A stretch of DNA of 64,000 bases from PALSA-911 sp963743035. GTDB taxonomy: Bacteria; Pseudomonadota; Alphaproteobacteria; Acetobacterales; Acetobacteraceae. The stretch spans positions 186,001 to 250,000 of the forward strand of contig CAVUOB010000006.1 in assembly GCA_963743035.1 (NCBI GenBank), read 5' to 3'. Each line of letters begins with the position of its first letter. The first letter of the stretch is position 1. Below the pieces are notes generated by a model, which was not told the DNA's origin, searched no databases, and saw only the letters and a program-made list of their open reading frames with translations. Both the position numbers and the translations under genes were made by a program. This document shows positions 9,641-17,317 of this stretch, one piece after another.

Positions 9641-9964
9641 TCATGCGGCGTCGGGCACGTAGAGCCATTTGCAGACCAAATTCGGCTCGGCTGCGTCATA
9701 CACAACGTGAAACCACTCGGAGCGAAGGTGAGAAACAGGCATCGACCTGAGGTCGCCTCTCACAACCACGTCCTTGAAAGCCAGGCCTTCCTGGGTCAGG
9801 AACCGTTTGATCAACTCAGCGGGGTTGCTCTCAAGAGCTTTCTGCTGATCCGCCGTCGTTTCGAGCGAGATCTCCAGGATATCTTCCACTCTTACATTCC
9901 GTTCGGTACGGGTTACGCGTGTCCCGACCTTTTTTACGCTTCCATTGATCCTTGAGCTGTCCAT
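9641..9964 (-). CDS. Hypothetical protein, 107 residues
   Basis: A soluble 107-residue protein (MDSSRINGSVKKVGTRVTRTERNV...) without signal peptide or membrane helix. The middle part (SLETTADQQKALESNPAELIKRFLTQEG) is predicted helical and acidic, and the end (SEWFHVVYDAAEPNLVCKWLYVPD) looks like beta strands. A GGAGTCT box about 8 bases before the ATG supports translation. It is alone between the sulfatase and a membrane protein gene, on the same strand as both. I recognise no family. Confidence 0.6.
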   Translation of the reverse strand: MDSSRINGSVKKVGTRVTRTERNVRVEDILEISLETTADQQKALESNPAELIKRFLTQEGLAFKDVVVRGDLRSMPVSHLRSEWFHVVYDAAEPNLVCKWLYVPDAA

Positions 9965-10144
9965 TGCAGAGACTCCTTCCTCGACGATCCTGGATGACGT
10001 TGGCCAAGTTCGATGCGCCGTCGCATAGCGGCTTGCTGCCAGCGCACGGCCTTACAGGTCCGGCTCTTCGTCACGATCTCCGTGGCCGGAATGGGGGGAC
10101 AGGTGGATAGGCTCCCGGCCAGAGCAGCTTTACCAACGATAGCG

Positions 10145-10175
10145 GCAAGCGTGGGGCGGGTAAGCGCAACGCGGC
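10145..10175. repeat. REP-like motif (copy)
   Basis: GGCAAGCGTGGGGCGGGTAA and the following GCGCAACGC form an imperfect, GC-rich palindromic motif, the reverse complement of the copy in the pseudogene at 13731-13765. The motif type is widespread between genes in Proteobacteria. The rest of the 9965-10211 gap holds nothing I can name. Confidence 0.5.
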
Positions 10176-10211
10176 CCCCGCTCCGCAAGTCAAGGCGCAT
10201 CCGGTCTTTCC

Positions 10212-10817
10212 TTATCCCGGTTTCGCCGGCTTCCGCTCGACAAAAAACATCCTGAACAGCCGGCCTTCGCCGAGCGCATCGCTCAGGACGCGGAAGGCGA
10301 AAAACGGAATGAGCACCAGGAGAATGATGAGGAAGCCAGCGAGCGTTTCCTCCAGATGGACGCCGGCGAGGTCGCCGAGCGAAGCGGCGATCGACCTGTG
10401 GTGGAACAGGCCGACGATGATTTCCTCGATGGTCGTCATGACGATCAGCAGCACCAGGAAGGCGAATGCCTTGTGCAGGGTCGGCCAGATCAGCGGGCCG
10501 GCGGTGCTGCGCGCGCCGATTTTCATCGCGTTGCCGAGCAACATGAACTTGGCCAGCACCGCGGCCTTGACGATGGCGATGCCCCAGGGAGCGAATTCGA
10601 CCCCTTGGGTGTGCAGCACCGCCGTCTTCAGCAGGATCACCGAGCCGAGGGTAATGTAAAGATAGGCCGTAAGGATCGCGAACTCCTTGAGTTCGTCCAT
10701 GGCGCGCTGTTGCAGCGTCGTTTTCGGGCTGACCATGCTTTCCGCTTTGGCTTGCATGTTGGCGAATGCCGGCTTCCGTCTCAGGGTGATCGGTTGTGCG
10801 AAGACCGGGGAATTCAC
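10212..10817 (-). CDS. Four-helix membrane protein of unknown function
   Basis: Up to 201 residues. After a charged N-terminal segment come about four hydrophobic helices: FAILTAYLYITLGSVILL, GIAIVKAAVLAKFMLLG, AFAFLVLLIVMTTIEEIIVGLF and AGFLIILLVLIPFFAF. The protein ends in a basic tail (FFVERKPAKPG). The furthest start is GTG at 10817. ATGs at 10757 and 10736 (MVSPKTTLQQRAMDELKEF) are also possible, and the conserved-looking part begins near the latter. No family is recognised. An operator-like palindrome lies 100 bases upstream and could control this gene. Confidence 0.72.
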   Translation of the reverse strand: MNSPVFAQPITLRRKPAFANMQAKAESMVSPKTTLQQRAMDELKEFAILTAYLYITLGSVILLKTAVLHTQGVEFAPWGIAIVKAAVLAKFMLLGNAMKIGARSTAGPLIWPTLHKAFAFLVLLIVMTTIEEIIVGLFHHRSIAASLGDLAGVHLEETLAGFLIILLVLIPFFAFRVLSDALGEGRLFRMFFVERKPAKPG

Positions 10818-10916
10818 GCCGCAAGCGATCCGCTCGAGATCGATCGTTTATATCGGGCGCAGTTCCGGTGCCAATATGACTGCCGATGCTACACATGTCC
10901 GGCCGGCAGGTCAAAA

Positions 10917-10933
10917 TACGTTACGGTAACGTA
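10917..10933. promoter_or_regulatory. Perfect palindrome, possible TetR-type operator
   Basis: TACGTTACGGTAACGTA is a perfect 8+1+8 inverted repeat preceded by AAAA. Its size, odd centre and TACGT ends are typical of operators bound by TetR-family repressors (inference). It lies in the divergent region between the membrane protein gene (starting 10817, minus) and greB (starting 11032, plus). No regulator gene of that family is nearby. Confidence 0.5.
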
Positions 10934-11031
10934 TCGGGTGCAGATGTTCCTTGTCATCCCCCCCGTCGATGCATGGCAGTATGCACGCGCCGGAACGCGA
11001 CCGGTGAACGCAGATCTGCCAGACGGGACCC

Positions 11032-11577
11032 ATGAGCCACGATCCTGCCGAGGATGACGAGGAAGACGACACCGCCGGCCTGCCGCCCGGGGTGAAGAAC
11101 TACATCACGCCTTCCGGCTTCGCGCGGATGCAGGACGAGGTGAACGCGCTGCTGCGCGTCGAGCGGCCGAAGATCGTCGAGATCGTGTCCTGGGCGGCGG
11201 GCAATGGCGACCGCTCGGAGAACGGCGACTACCTGTATGGCAAGAAGCGGCTGCGCGAGATCGACCGGCGCATCCGCTTCCTGACCAAGCGGCTGCGCAT
11301 CGCCGAGGTGGTGGATCCGACCCGGCAGGTGAATCGCGACCAGGTGTTTTTCGGCGCGACGGTCACTTACGTGAACGGGCGCGACGAGGAACGCACGGTC
11401 CGCATCCTGGGCGTGGACGAGGCGGATCTGCGGCGCGGAGAGGTCAGCCTGCATTCCCCGATCGCGCGGGCGCTGCTGCGTGCCCGCGTCGGCGACACCG
11501 TGCAGATCGCCACGCCCGCGGGGCGGGAGGCGGTGGATGTGCTGGAAATACGCTATCCCGAGCCGGGCGCGTCCTGA
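11032..11577 (+). CDS. greB: Transcription elongation factor GreB
   Basis: 181 residues. After an acidic leader (MSHDPAEDDEEDD) comes the N-terminal coiled-coil domain with the GreB pattern ITPSGFARMQDE...RPKIVEIVSWAAGNGDRSENGDYLYGKKRLREIDRRIRFL. It carries the acidic tip residues (GDRSENGDY) that enter the RNA polymerase secondary channel. The FKBP-like C-terminal domain (FFGATVTYVNGRDEERTVRILG...) follows. GreB stimulates cleavage of backtracked RNA. Length and motifs are normal for the family; the WAAGNGDRSENGDY stretch with KK following separates GreB from GreA. Single gene, followed by a bidirectional hairpin. Confidence 0.95.
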   Translation: MSHDPAEDDEEDDTAGLPPGVKNYITPSGFARMQDEVNALLRVERPKIVEIVSWAAGNGDRSENGDYLYGKKRLREIDRRIRFLTKRLRIAEVVDPTRQVNRDQVFFGATVTYVNGRDEERTVRILGVDEADLRRGEVSLHSPIARALLRARVGDTVQIATPAGREAVDVLEIRYPEPGAS

Positions 11578-11620
11578 AGATCACGCAGCCAGGCGGTTAT
11601 GCCGATACGTTCAAATAGCT

Positions 11621-11653
11621 GGAGCCCGATCGGTGCTTGGCCGATCGGGCTCC
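11621..11653. terminator. Hairpin between convergent genes
   Basis: A 13 bp perfect stem (GGAGCCCGATCGG, 11621-11633, with 11641-11653) and a 7-base loop sit between the convergent ends of greB and the PEP-CTERM gene. There is no clear T run on either side, so termination would be by a strong stem alone and is inferred from position. Confidence 0.5.
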
Positions 11654-11672
11654 GGGCATGCGTGCTGCCGGA

Positions 11673-12251
11673 TCAGGCGGTCCGGCGGCGGCGGATCATG
11701 CCGAGGCCGAGCAGGCCGGCGCCGAGCAATGTGGCGGACGCGGGCTCGGGAACGGCGACCGCGTCGAGCACGACGCCACTCGGCATGCCGTTGTCGCCCT
11801 CGTTCGCCACGCCGACCTCGAGCGTATAGGTGCCGTCGGTCAGGACCCTGTAGGACCAGGTCAGCCAGCCGGTGCTGGCGTAGTTGCCAACCGCCCCCAC
11901 GCTGCTGCTGAGCAGCGTGACCCCGTTGATGGAGAGGTATCCCTGATCGTCAAAGGGAAGGTAATCGTTGGCCTGGAAACCCCAGACGCCCGAGAGGACC
12001 GAACCGGCGACCAGCTCGAAGGACTGCGACATGGTCGTGTAGGTGTTCACGCCCAGGCCCGCCTGGACGTAACCGAGATAGCTGCCCTCGTACGGGTTGA
12101 AGGAGGAATAGCGGGTGGCTGCGCCGGCTGCGCCGCCATTCGTGGTCCAGCCGGTGAGGTCGCCGGCTTCGAACCCAAGGTTTCCGGCCCGCGCCTCGGT
12201 GCCTGCGCTGAGGGCAATCATGGCAGCGGTAGCCAATAAGAGTTTTTTCAA
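11673..12251 (-). CDS. PEP-CTERM sorting domain protein
   Basis: 192 residues. A signal peptide (MKKLLLATAAMIALSAGTEARA) precedes a mature domain rich in Gly, Ser, Thr and aromatic residues (NLGFEAGDLTGWTTNGG...), in the style of carbohydrate-binding jelly-roll folds. The C-terminus is a classical PEP-CTERM signal: VPEPAS, then the helix ATLLGAGLLGLGMI, then RRRR. Exosortase cuts at PEP and usually couples display to exopolysaccharide production. No exosortase gene is in the window. The start is TTG at 12251 with GAGGA eight bases upstream. A sigma-70-like promoter (12294-12323) reads toward it. The ligand is unknown. Confidence 0.85.
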   Translation of the reverse strand: MKKLLLATAAMIALSAGTEARAGNLGFEAGDLTGWTTNGGAAGAATRYSSFNPYEGSYLGYVQAGLGVNTYTTMSQSFELVAGSVLSGVWGFQANDYLPFDDQGYLSINGVTLLSSSVGAVGNYASTGWLTWSYRVLTDGTYTLEVGVANEGDNGMPSGVVLDAVAVPEPASATLLGAGLLGLGMIRRRRTA

Positions 12252-12293
12252 GATCGTTGTCCTCGGAAAAAGCCATTCTTACAAAACATGTCG

Positions 12294-12323
12294 AATGTAA
12301 TGCGGCGGTATTCCGGTTGTCAA
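12294..12323 (-). promoter_or_regulatory. Sigma-70-like promoter for the PEP-CTERM gene
   Basis: On the minus strand a perfect TTGACA (12323-12318) is followed after 18 bases by TACATT (12299-12294), about 43 bases before the TTG start at 12251. Predicted from sequence only. Confidence 0.5.
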
Positions 12324-12829
12324 TGATCCCGAGCGGGGAATTCTGGAGTCGTGCTTCAGCCTGCGCGAGATATGCCGTGCGGTCCGGTGCAGGCGGATTC
12401 GACTACTCCTTCTGGTCTTGTCCTGGTCTTGCTCTGGTCTTGTCCGGGTCTTGCCGGGGCGATCCGGCGCCTCCGGCGCGAAGGGGGCGGCCCGCATGTC
12501 CGGGGCACTCCGCCGATGCTCGCGCCCCGAAGCTTGACCATGAAGAAGCAGGTGCCGCTTGGGACAGGGTTACGTCGGTGACCGGGCATGCGCGGATTCC
12601 GATGTGCCGCGGCCGGGGGCCGGCATCGAGATTCGTCCGAGGCTGTGAAGCGTCTTAATTTTCAACCATTGCGTGAAATAGTTGGCGAAATCCGGTTGAT
12701 TTTGCCCCCGGAATCCTTTACGATTTTTAACATTCGATGACTGAACGAGTTACACGATTGATTTAACTCCGTTTTATTCGTCGAGCGGATCGTGCCTGAA
12801 CCATGTCACTCTTTTGGAAGAATCGCGTC
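12324..12829. other. Gap between divergent PEP-CTERM genes
   Basis: No gene is supported here. It contains the tandem repeat listed separately (12411-12454) and an A/T-rich stretch at about 12650-12790, unusual for this genome, which probably carries the promoter of the gene at 12830. No clear -35/-10 or sigma-54 match was settled on. Confidence 0.5.
12411..12454. repeat. Short tandem repeat, about four units of TCTGGTCTTGTC
   Basis: The GGTCTTG core occurs four times at 10-12 base intervals (TCTGGTCTTGTC, CTGGTCTTGCTC, TGGTCTTGTCCG, GGTCTTGCC). It lies in the non-coding gap between two PEP-CTERM genes. Its function is unknown. Copy number in such arrays can vary by slippage. Confidence 0.7.
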
Positions 12830-13366
12830 ATGAAGAAACACCTGCTTGCTACCGCCTCGGCGATCACCCTTGGCCTGGCGGCGCTCGTGTCCGCCTCGGC
12901 ACCGGCCAGCGCGACGAATTTGATCACCAATGGTGACTTCTCTGCCGGCCTTGCGGGTTGGAGCGAAGTCGACAGCTGCTGCTATTATACGGATGGTTCG
13001 GGGTTTCATGAGGGCGCCGTCGGTACGAACGGCATGCTCTCGCAGACCTTCGCCGATACGGCTGGCGCCGTGTTGACCGTGACCTTCGACTACAGCGCGA
13101 ATGACGGCTCGTCGTACCAGTATGTGTCCTTCGACGGCGTTACCGTCCCCGGCACTCTGGTGAGCGGCCCGAGCCCCTATACGAGCTACAGCTTCACGCT
13201 GGGAATCGGGACCGGCTCGGATACCATCACCTTCAATGGCCGTAACGATCCCAGCTACAACACCCTGGACAACGTGGTTGTCACCGAAACGCCGGAACCG
13301 GCGTCGATGGCGCTGGTTGGGGTCGGGCTGCTCGGTCTCGGCCTGGTCCGCCGCAAGCAGGGCTGA
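12830..13366 (+). CDS. PEP-CTERM sorting domain protein
   Basis: 178 residues from the ATG at 12830 (MKKHLLATASAITLGLAAL). GGAAGA sits 8-13 bases upstream, so an earlier ATG at 12803 is not needed. The signal peptide ends near ASAPASA. The mature part (TNLITNGDFSAGLAGWSEVDSCCYY...) resembles exported beta-sandwich domains with the NGDFSxGLxGW opening common in PEP-CTERM proteins. The C-terminal signal is TPEPAS, then the helix MALVGVGLLGLGLV, then RRK. It is divergent from another PEP-CTERM gene with which it shares layout but little sequence. A strong rho-independent terminator follows. Its role is probably at the cell surface or in matrix; ligand unknown. Confidence 0.87.
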   Translation: MKKHLLATASAITLGLAALVSASAPASATNLITNGDFSAGLAGWSEVDSCCYYTDGSGFHEGAVGTNGMLSQTFADTAGAVLTVTFDYSANDGSSYQYVSFDGVTVPGTLVSGPSPYTSYSFTLGIGTGSDTITFNGRNDPSYNTLDNVVVTETPEPASMALVGVGLLGLGLVRRKQG

Positions 13367-13391
13367 CAGCTTCTGCCGGAATTCCGCCCGG

Positions 13392-13425
13392 AAGGGCGGC
13401 ACCGCGCGGTGCCGCCCTTTCTTTT
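13392..13425 (+). terminator. Rho-independent terminator
   Basis: A 12 bp stem (AAGGGCGGCACC, 13392-13403, with 13408-13419) has a GCGC loop and is followed by TTCTTTTTG. It lies 25 bases after the stop of the PEP-CTERM gene. Confidence 0.85.
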
Positions 13426-13488
13426 TGCGCGCCAGTTCTTTTGTGCGCCAGAACGGCGAACCACGCTCCCGTTCCGCCCGCTCCCCGA

Positions 13489-13842
13489 ATGGACAATTTT
13501 TCGGATACATCGGCCGACCGGCTTTCCGATTGGGCGCGGTCGCTGCCGCGGGATGCGTTTTAGGAGATCATTCTGGTGCTGCGCGGGGCCTTGCCGCCGC
13601 CCTTGGCGGACGATCCGGCGGATGAGGCTCGGCGGGATTGGGCAGCGATGGCGGGAGTGGCGGCTTTGCGGCTGGTGAATGCCGTGGAGGGAAAGCTGGC
13701 GGCGTGGCATAAGATCGAGGCGGATGCGTTGGCGGGTTACGCTTCGCTTACCCGCCCTACGCTTGCTACCACTAGGACGGAGCAAAACCACGCCAGCGCC
13801 GACAGCGTCGATCCCGACACCGGCGAGATCACCACGCCCTGA
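13489..13842 (+). pseudogene. Degraded copy of the unknown protein encoded at 17318
   Basis: The start (MDNFSDTSADRLSDWARSLPRDAF) is clearly the same family as the intact 204-residue protein at 17318 (MDNLSDTSAEIPSDCMRSLPREAF). Codon 25, CAG (Gln) in the intact copy, is TAG here (13561-13563). Beyond it the frame continues (EIILVLRGALPPPLADDPADEARRD... to EGKLAA) and then jumps straight to a KIEADA segment, so about 85 residues are deleted. The tail runs through a REP-like motif. The gene therefore carries a nonsense mutation, an internal deletion and a replaced 3' end, and is dead. A later GTG (13576) could still start an 88-residue product, but nothing suggests it is used. Confidence 0.75.
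13731..13765. repeat. REP-like motif inside the pseudogene
   Basis: GGCGGGTTACGCTTCGCTTA and the following CCCGCCCTACGCTTG form an imperfect palindrome (GGCGGGTTACGC against GCTTACCCGCC). It matches the copy at 10145-10175 in reverse complement. Its position where the pseudogene loses similarity to its intact relative suggests insertion or recombination here. Confidence 0.55.
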
Positions 13843-14064
13843 GCCAAAAGTCATTTGATGACATGGTAAGGGACCCGATCGGGCTCCCTTTCCATCTCAC
13901 ACCGCATCATCGCCAGTGGTTTGCTTTTATTCCGCCGCAATGGCCTAAATTCTTGCCGCCGTTGACAACGCCGTTGCAAAACGCCTCCGATGGCGGTTAC
14001 GGTGCCTTGCAGACGGTCGGATATGTTGGCCATCTGGGGAATGTCGGTCCAGGAGAAACCGGCC

Positions 14065-15795
14065 ATGCCCGTTGCGGCTCGCCCTGCCTCCATTGCACAG
14101 CGGCTGCTGCCCGTCCTCAACTGGGTTCCCGGCTACCGGCGCGACTGGTTGTTGCCGGATGTCCTGGCCGGCCTCGCGGTCTGGGCGGTCATGGTACCGG
14201 AAGGTATGGCTTATGCCGGCATCGTCGGCGTGCCGCCGATCATGGGACTCTACACGATCGTGCCGCCATTGATTGCCTACGCGCTGCTCGGCACCTCGCG
14301 CCTCTTGGTCGTCGGCCCGGACACCGCGACCGGCCTGATCTCCGCCCTGACCGTGGGCGCTATCGCGGTACAGGGAACTGCAGATTTCAATACGCTCACC
14401 TCTACCCTCGCAATCTTGATCGGCGCCTTCTTCCTGATCTTCGGCGCGCTCCGCATGGGCTGGGTGGCTGCCTTCATTCCAACGCCCGTGATGCGAGGGT
14501 TCATCGAAGGCCTTGTATGCGTCACCATTATTGGGCAGGTGCCCCATCTGCTGGGCATCAAGGGCACGGCTGGCAATTTCTTCACCAAACTCTGGTTCGT
14601 GCTGCAGCACCTACCGGATACCTCGCTCGCCCCAGTGCTGACCGGGTTGCTGAGCCTCATAGGGATGCTGTTGCTGCGCCATCTGGCACCCCGTCTACCC
14701 GCAGCCCTAATGGTCGCAGTCGCGGCTACGATCCTTGTTGGGCTGTTCAACGGTGAAGCCGCCGGTGTCGATGTGGTCGGCAACCTCCCGTCCGGTCTGC
14801 CGCATCTCGTGCTGCCCGACCTCGACCCTGAAAGGCTGCGGCACCTCGTGCCCGGCGCTCTTGCCATCGTGTTGGTCGGCTATGCCGAGGCGCTTGGCGG
14901 GGCAAGGGCCGCGGCATTCCAGGGGGGCGGTGATATCGATCCGAACCAGGAGCTCGTCGCGCACGGGCCCGCCAACATCTTGAGCGGTCTCTTCGGCGGC
15001 TTCCTTGTCGTCGGCAGCCTGTCCAAGACCTCAGTGGCCATGGCTGCCGGTGCTCACACCCAACTTGCCAATCTTGTTGCCGCCGTCTTCTGCTTCCTCA
15101 CGCTGGTTCTGTTGACGCCGTTGTTCCGGGGCATGCCGCACCCGGCCCTTGCCGCCATCGTCACCGCGGCGATGCTTCACCTCTCGAAGCCCGGCTATTT
15201 GCGCGATCTGTTTGCCCGAGACGGCGACGAGTTTGCCGTCGCCGCGTTTGTGATCGCCGGCGAACTGGCTCTGGGCGTGCTGCAGGGTATCGCCGTCGGC
15301 GTCGTGCTGGCGCTGCTGATGTTGATCTATCGAACCAGCCACCCGCGAGGCGCGGTGCTAGGCCAGCTGCCGGGCCAGGAAGCCTATCGCAACGTCAATC
15401 GGCATCCCGAAGCGCTCACCTTCCCCGGCCTGCTCATTTGGCGTGCGGGGGGGGACCTGTTCTTTGCCAGTATCGGTCACCTGGACGAGGGGCTGAAGGC
15501 CGCGTTGGCCGCGAGCCGACCACCTGCAAAGCATGTTCTTCTGGACGCGAACTCGGTGAACTTCATCGACACCAGCGCCAGCGATGCGCTGTTGAACATC
15601 ATCAAACAGTTGCAAAGCCAAGGCATCACGTTCGCCTTCGCCCGGGTGCGTGACAGCGTACGAGAGCGGATGCGGCTCGGAGGGGTAGAGGCCGCCGTAG
15701 AATCGGCCAACTTTCACGAACGGGTGACCGATGGCGTGCGCGCCTGGCAACAGCGAGGAGGCGTCGATGCCGTGTCCGCAGGACCGCGTAGGTAG
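14065..15795 (+). CDS. SulP family anion transporter with STAS domain
   Basis: About 576 residues from the ATG at 14065 (MPVAARPASIAQRLLPVLNWVPGYRRDWLLPDVLAGLAVWAVMVPEG), chosen because AGGAGA lies 9 bases upstream. ATGs at 13990 and 14041 are in frame but have no such box. The protein has the SulP membrane core (PDVLAGLAVWAVMVPEGMAYAGIVGVPP...) and a C-terminal STAS domain from about residue 450 with a canonical DTSASDAL loop, the site that can be phosphorylated in STAS proteins. It differs clearly from the SulP protein at 2069. A CorA-like metal transporter gene follows 121 bases later on the same strand. The anion is unknown; sulfate or bicarbonate are family options. Confidence 0.9.
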   Translation: MPVAARPASIAQRLLPVLNWVPGYRRDWLLPDVLAGLAVWAVMVPEGMAYAGIVGVPPIMGLYTIVPPLIAYALLGTSRLLVVGPDTATGLISALTVGAIAVQGTADFNTLTSTLAILIGAFFLIFGALRMGWVAAFIPTPVMRGFIEGLVCVTIIGQVPHLLGIKGTAGNFFTKLWFVLQHLPDTSLAPVLTGLLSLIGMLLLRHLAPRLPAALMVAVAATILVGLFNGEAAGVDVVGNLPSGLPHLVLPDLDPERLRHLVPGALAIVLVGYAEALGGARAAAFQGGGDIDPNQELVAHGPANILSGLFGGFLVVGSLSKTSVAMAAGAHTQLANLVAAVFCFLTLVLLTPLFRGMPHPALAAIVTAAMLHLSKPGYLRDLFARDGDEFAVAAFVIAGELALGVLQGIAVGVVLALLMLIYRTSHPRGAVLGQLPGQEAYRNVNRHPEALTFPGLLIWRAGGDLFFASIGHLDEGLKAALAASRPPAKHVLLDANSVNFIDTSASDALLNIIKQLQSQGITFAFARVRDSVRERMRLGGVEAAVESANFHERVTDGVRAWQQRGGVDAVSAGPRR

Positions 15796-15916
15796 TGGAC
15801 GATGGTTATGCGGCTTCAGTTTGGTGCTGCTCATAGGTCTGGGCGCGCATTCTGGCCAACTCTCCCCCGAATGTGACCGGATGGACCGTCCATTTGGGAA
15901 AGTATAGGGACAAAGC

Positions 15917-16888
15917 ATGAGTGACGGTCGTCCGCTGTTCGCCTTCGCATTCCGCGGCGGGCTGGGGCAGGCGCTGCACGATCTTGCGGAGGCCGATGAC
16001 TCGGCGGGCAACGCGGAATTCGTCTGGGTGCATCTCGACCTTCGCGATGCTGCGGCGCAGGCTTGGCTGCGCCGCCGCCCCTGGCCGCCCGACGTCGTCG
16101 AGTTGGTAGCGGCTCCGATTCAGCGCGGTAGGCTCTTCATCACGCCAGACCTGGTCTACGGCCATCTGCGCGACTTCCGCAACGAGCCCAATGCCGTCGT
16201 TCTGGAAGCGGGCTCGCTCAGTGTTGTCGCCTCTCGAACGCTGGTCGTCACGGGTCGGCACATCCCGCTGCTCTCAGTCGAGGAGGAGCGACGCCGGGTG
16301 GAAGCGCGGACGGTCCTGCCGGCGAGCCCGTTCGGGCTGATCACGGAATTTTTCAAGGCCCTGAATGACATCGGCGAGGGTCAGCTGCAGGAGGCCAGTG
16401 AACGCCTCAGCGCGATGGAGTCGAAGGTGCTGAAACGTAATGGCGCCGAGCACCGCGAGGATCTCCTGGAGATGCGAGGCGGCTCAATCCGGGTCGCCCG
16501 CGACATGGCCTACAAGCGCACGGCCCTGCTCGAACTGGCGCGCGAGCATCCGGTACTCTTTCCCACCGACGAATTCGACCGCTTAAAACGCCAGATCCAC
16601 CGCTACGCGGCACTGGTCGAGGATGCGCAGGAGTTCGCGGAGCACTGTGAGTTCCTGCTCGAAGAGCTGCGCGCGCAGGTCGAGGAGGAAACCAACCGAA
16701 ACCTTTATATACTCACGATGTTCTCGGCGATATTCCTGCCGGCAACCCTAGTCACGGGCATTTGGAGCATGAGCGTCGGCGGCATTCCGTTCAGCGGCAG
16801 CCCGAACGGTTTTTGGGTGGTCGATGGGTTGATAGCGGCGGTCTCCGCCTTGGTCGTGATCGTCCTTTTTTGGCTCAGGTTCTTCTGA
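15917..16888 (+). CDS. CorA/ZntB-like divalent metal transporter
   Basis: 323 residues. It has an alpha/beta N-terminal cytoplasmic domain, then long helices (residues about 130-260) rich in Glu and Arg that form the CorA funnel, and two C-terminal transmembrane segments (LYILTMFSAIFLPATLVTGIW and GLIAAVSALVVIVLFWL) ending in a short tail. The layout and the VGGIPFSGSPNGFWVV loop are those of ZntB, which moves Zn2+ across the inner membrane. The family's GMN/GIN pore signature reads SMS here (GIWSMSVGGIP), so ion selectivity may be changed. The first segment of an IS6-like element abuts the stop codon. Confidence 0.85.
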   Translation: MSDGRPLFAFAFRGGLGQALHDLAEADDSAGNAEFVWVHLDLRDAAAQAWLRRRPWPPDVVELVAAPIQRGRLFITPDLVYGHLRDFRNEPNAVVLEAGSLSVVASRTLVVTGRHIPLLSVEEERRRVEARTVLPASPFGLITEFFKALNDIGEGQLQEASERLSAMESKVLKRNGAEHREDLLEMRGGSIRVARDMAYKRTALLELAREHPVLFPTDEFDRLKRQIHRYAALVEDAQEFAEHCEFLLEELRAQVEEETNRNLYILTMFSAIFLPATLVTGIWSMSVGGIPFSGSPNGFWVVDGLIAAVSALVVIVLFWLRFF

Positions 16889-16889
16889 G

Positions 16890-17067
16890 GGTTCTGGTGC
16901 AACTGGCGCGATCCGATCGGCTATGCTGGCGTTGAAGCTGCTGAGGGTCGGCAATGGGCAAGCTGAAGAGCGTGGAGAAGCTGTTCGAGGGCCGCCACTT
17001 CGACCGTGAAGTCACCATCCCGTGCGTGCGCTGGTATCTTCGATTCAGGCTGACCCTACGAGACTTG
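16890..17067 (+). mobile_element. IS6-family insertion sequence remnant (left end and transposase start)
   Basis: GGTTCTGGTGCAAC at 16890 resembles the terminal inverted repeat of IS6-type elements (GGYTCTGTTGCAAA). From the ATG at 16954, 38 codons (MGKLKSVEKLFEGRHFDREV... to LTLRDL) match the N-terminus of IS6/IS26-type transposases. Similarity stops abruptly at about 17067 and no DDE region or right end follows, so it is a truncated, inactive piece. It begins immediately after the stop of the CorA-like gene. Confidence 0.75.
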
Positions 17068-17317
17068 GCGGACAGTAGCCCAAGGCAGAATGAGGCCGGA
17101 AAGTATTGTAGTGCCTCCGCCAAGACTTCGATCACCGTCTGTGAACCGCGCCGGGTTTGCCGGAGGCCATTTTGTTTGAGTCACACCGCCATGGCTGGCT
17201 CTTCCAACGCGGCGCGGTTCACTTTTCACCCTCTACAGAATGGTGCGATGCATTCCGTATCGCACCATGTTGCTGTTTTCGATTGCCAGTTAATATATTT
17301 AACGTTAAACTAACTAA
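17068..17317. other. Non-coding stretch with inverted repeats
   Basis: No gene is supported. It holds a 12 bp inverted repeat (GTGAACCGCGCC at 17141-17152 and its complement at 17211-17222, 58 bases apart), which could be the ends of a tiny insertion. It also holds a 10 bp hairpin (17240-17249 with 17259-17268) and the palindrome TTTAACGTTAAA (17298-17309), which lies 8 bases before the start of the next gene in an A/T-rich setting and may be an operator or part of its promoter. Confidence 0.55.

Noticed and set aside
12675..12700. Sigma-54-like TTGGCG...TTGA upstream of a PEP-CTERM gene
   Set aside because: The -12 GC is missing and the spacing is wrong, unlike the exact match before flgI.
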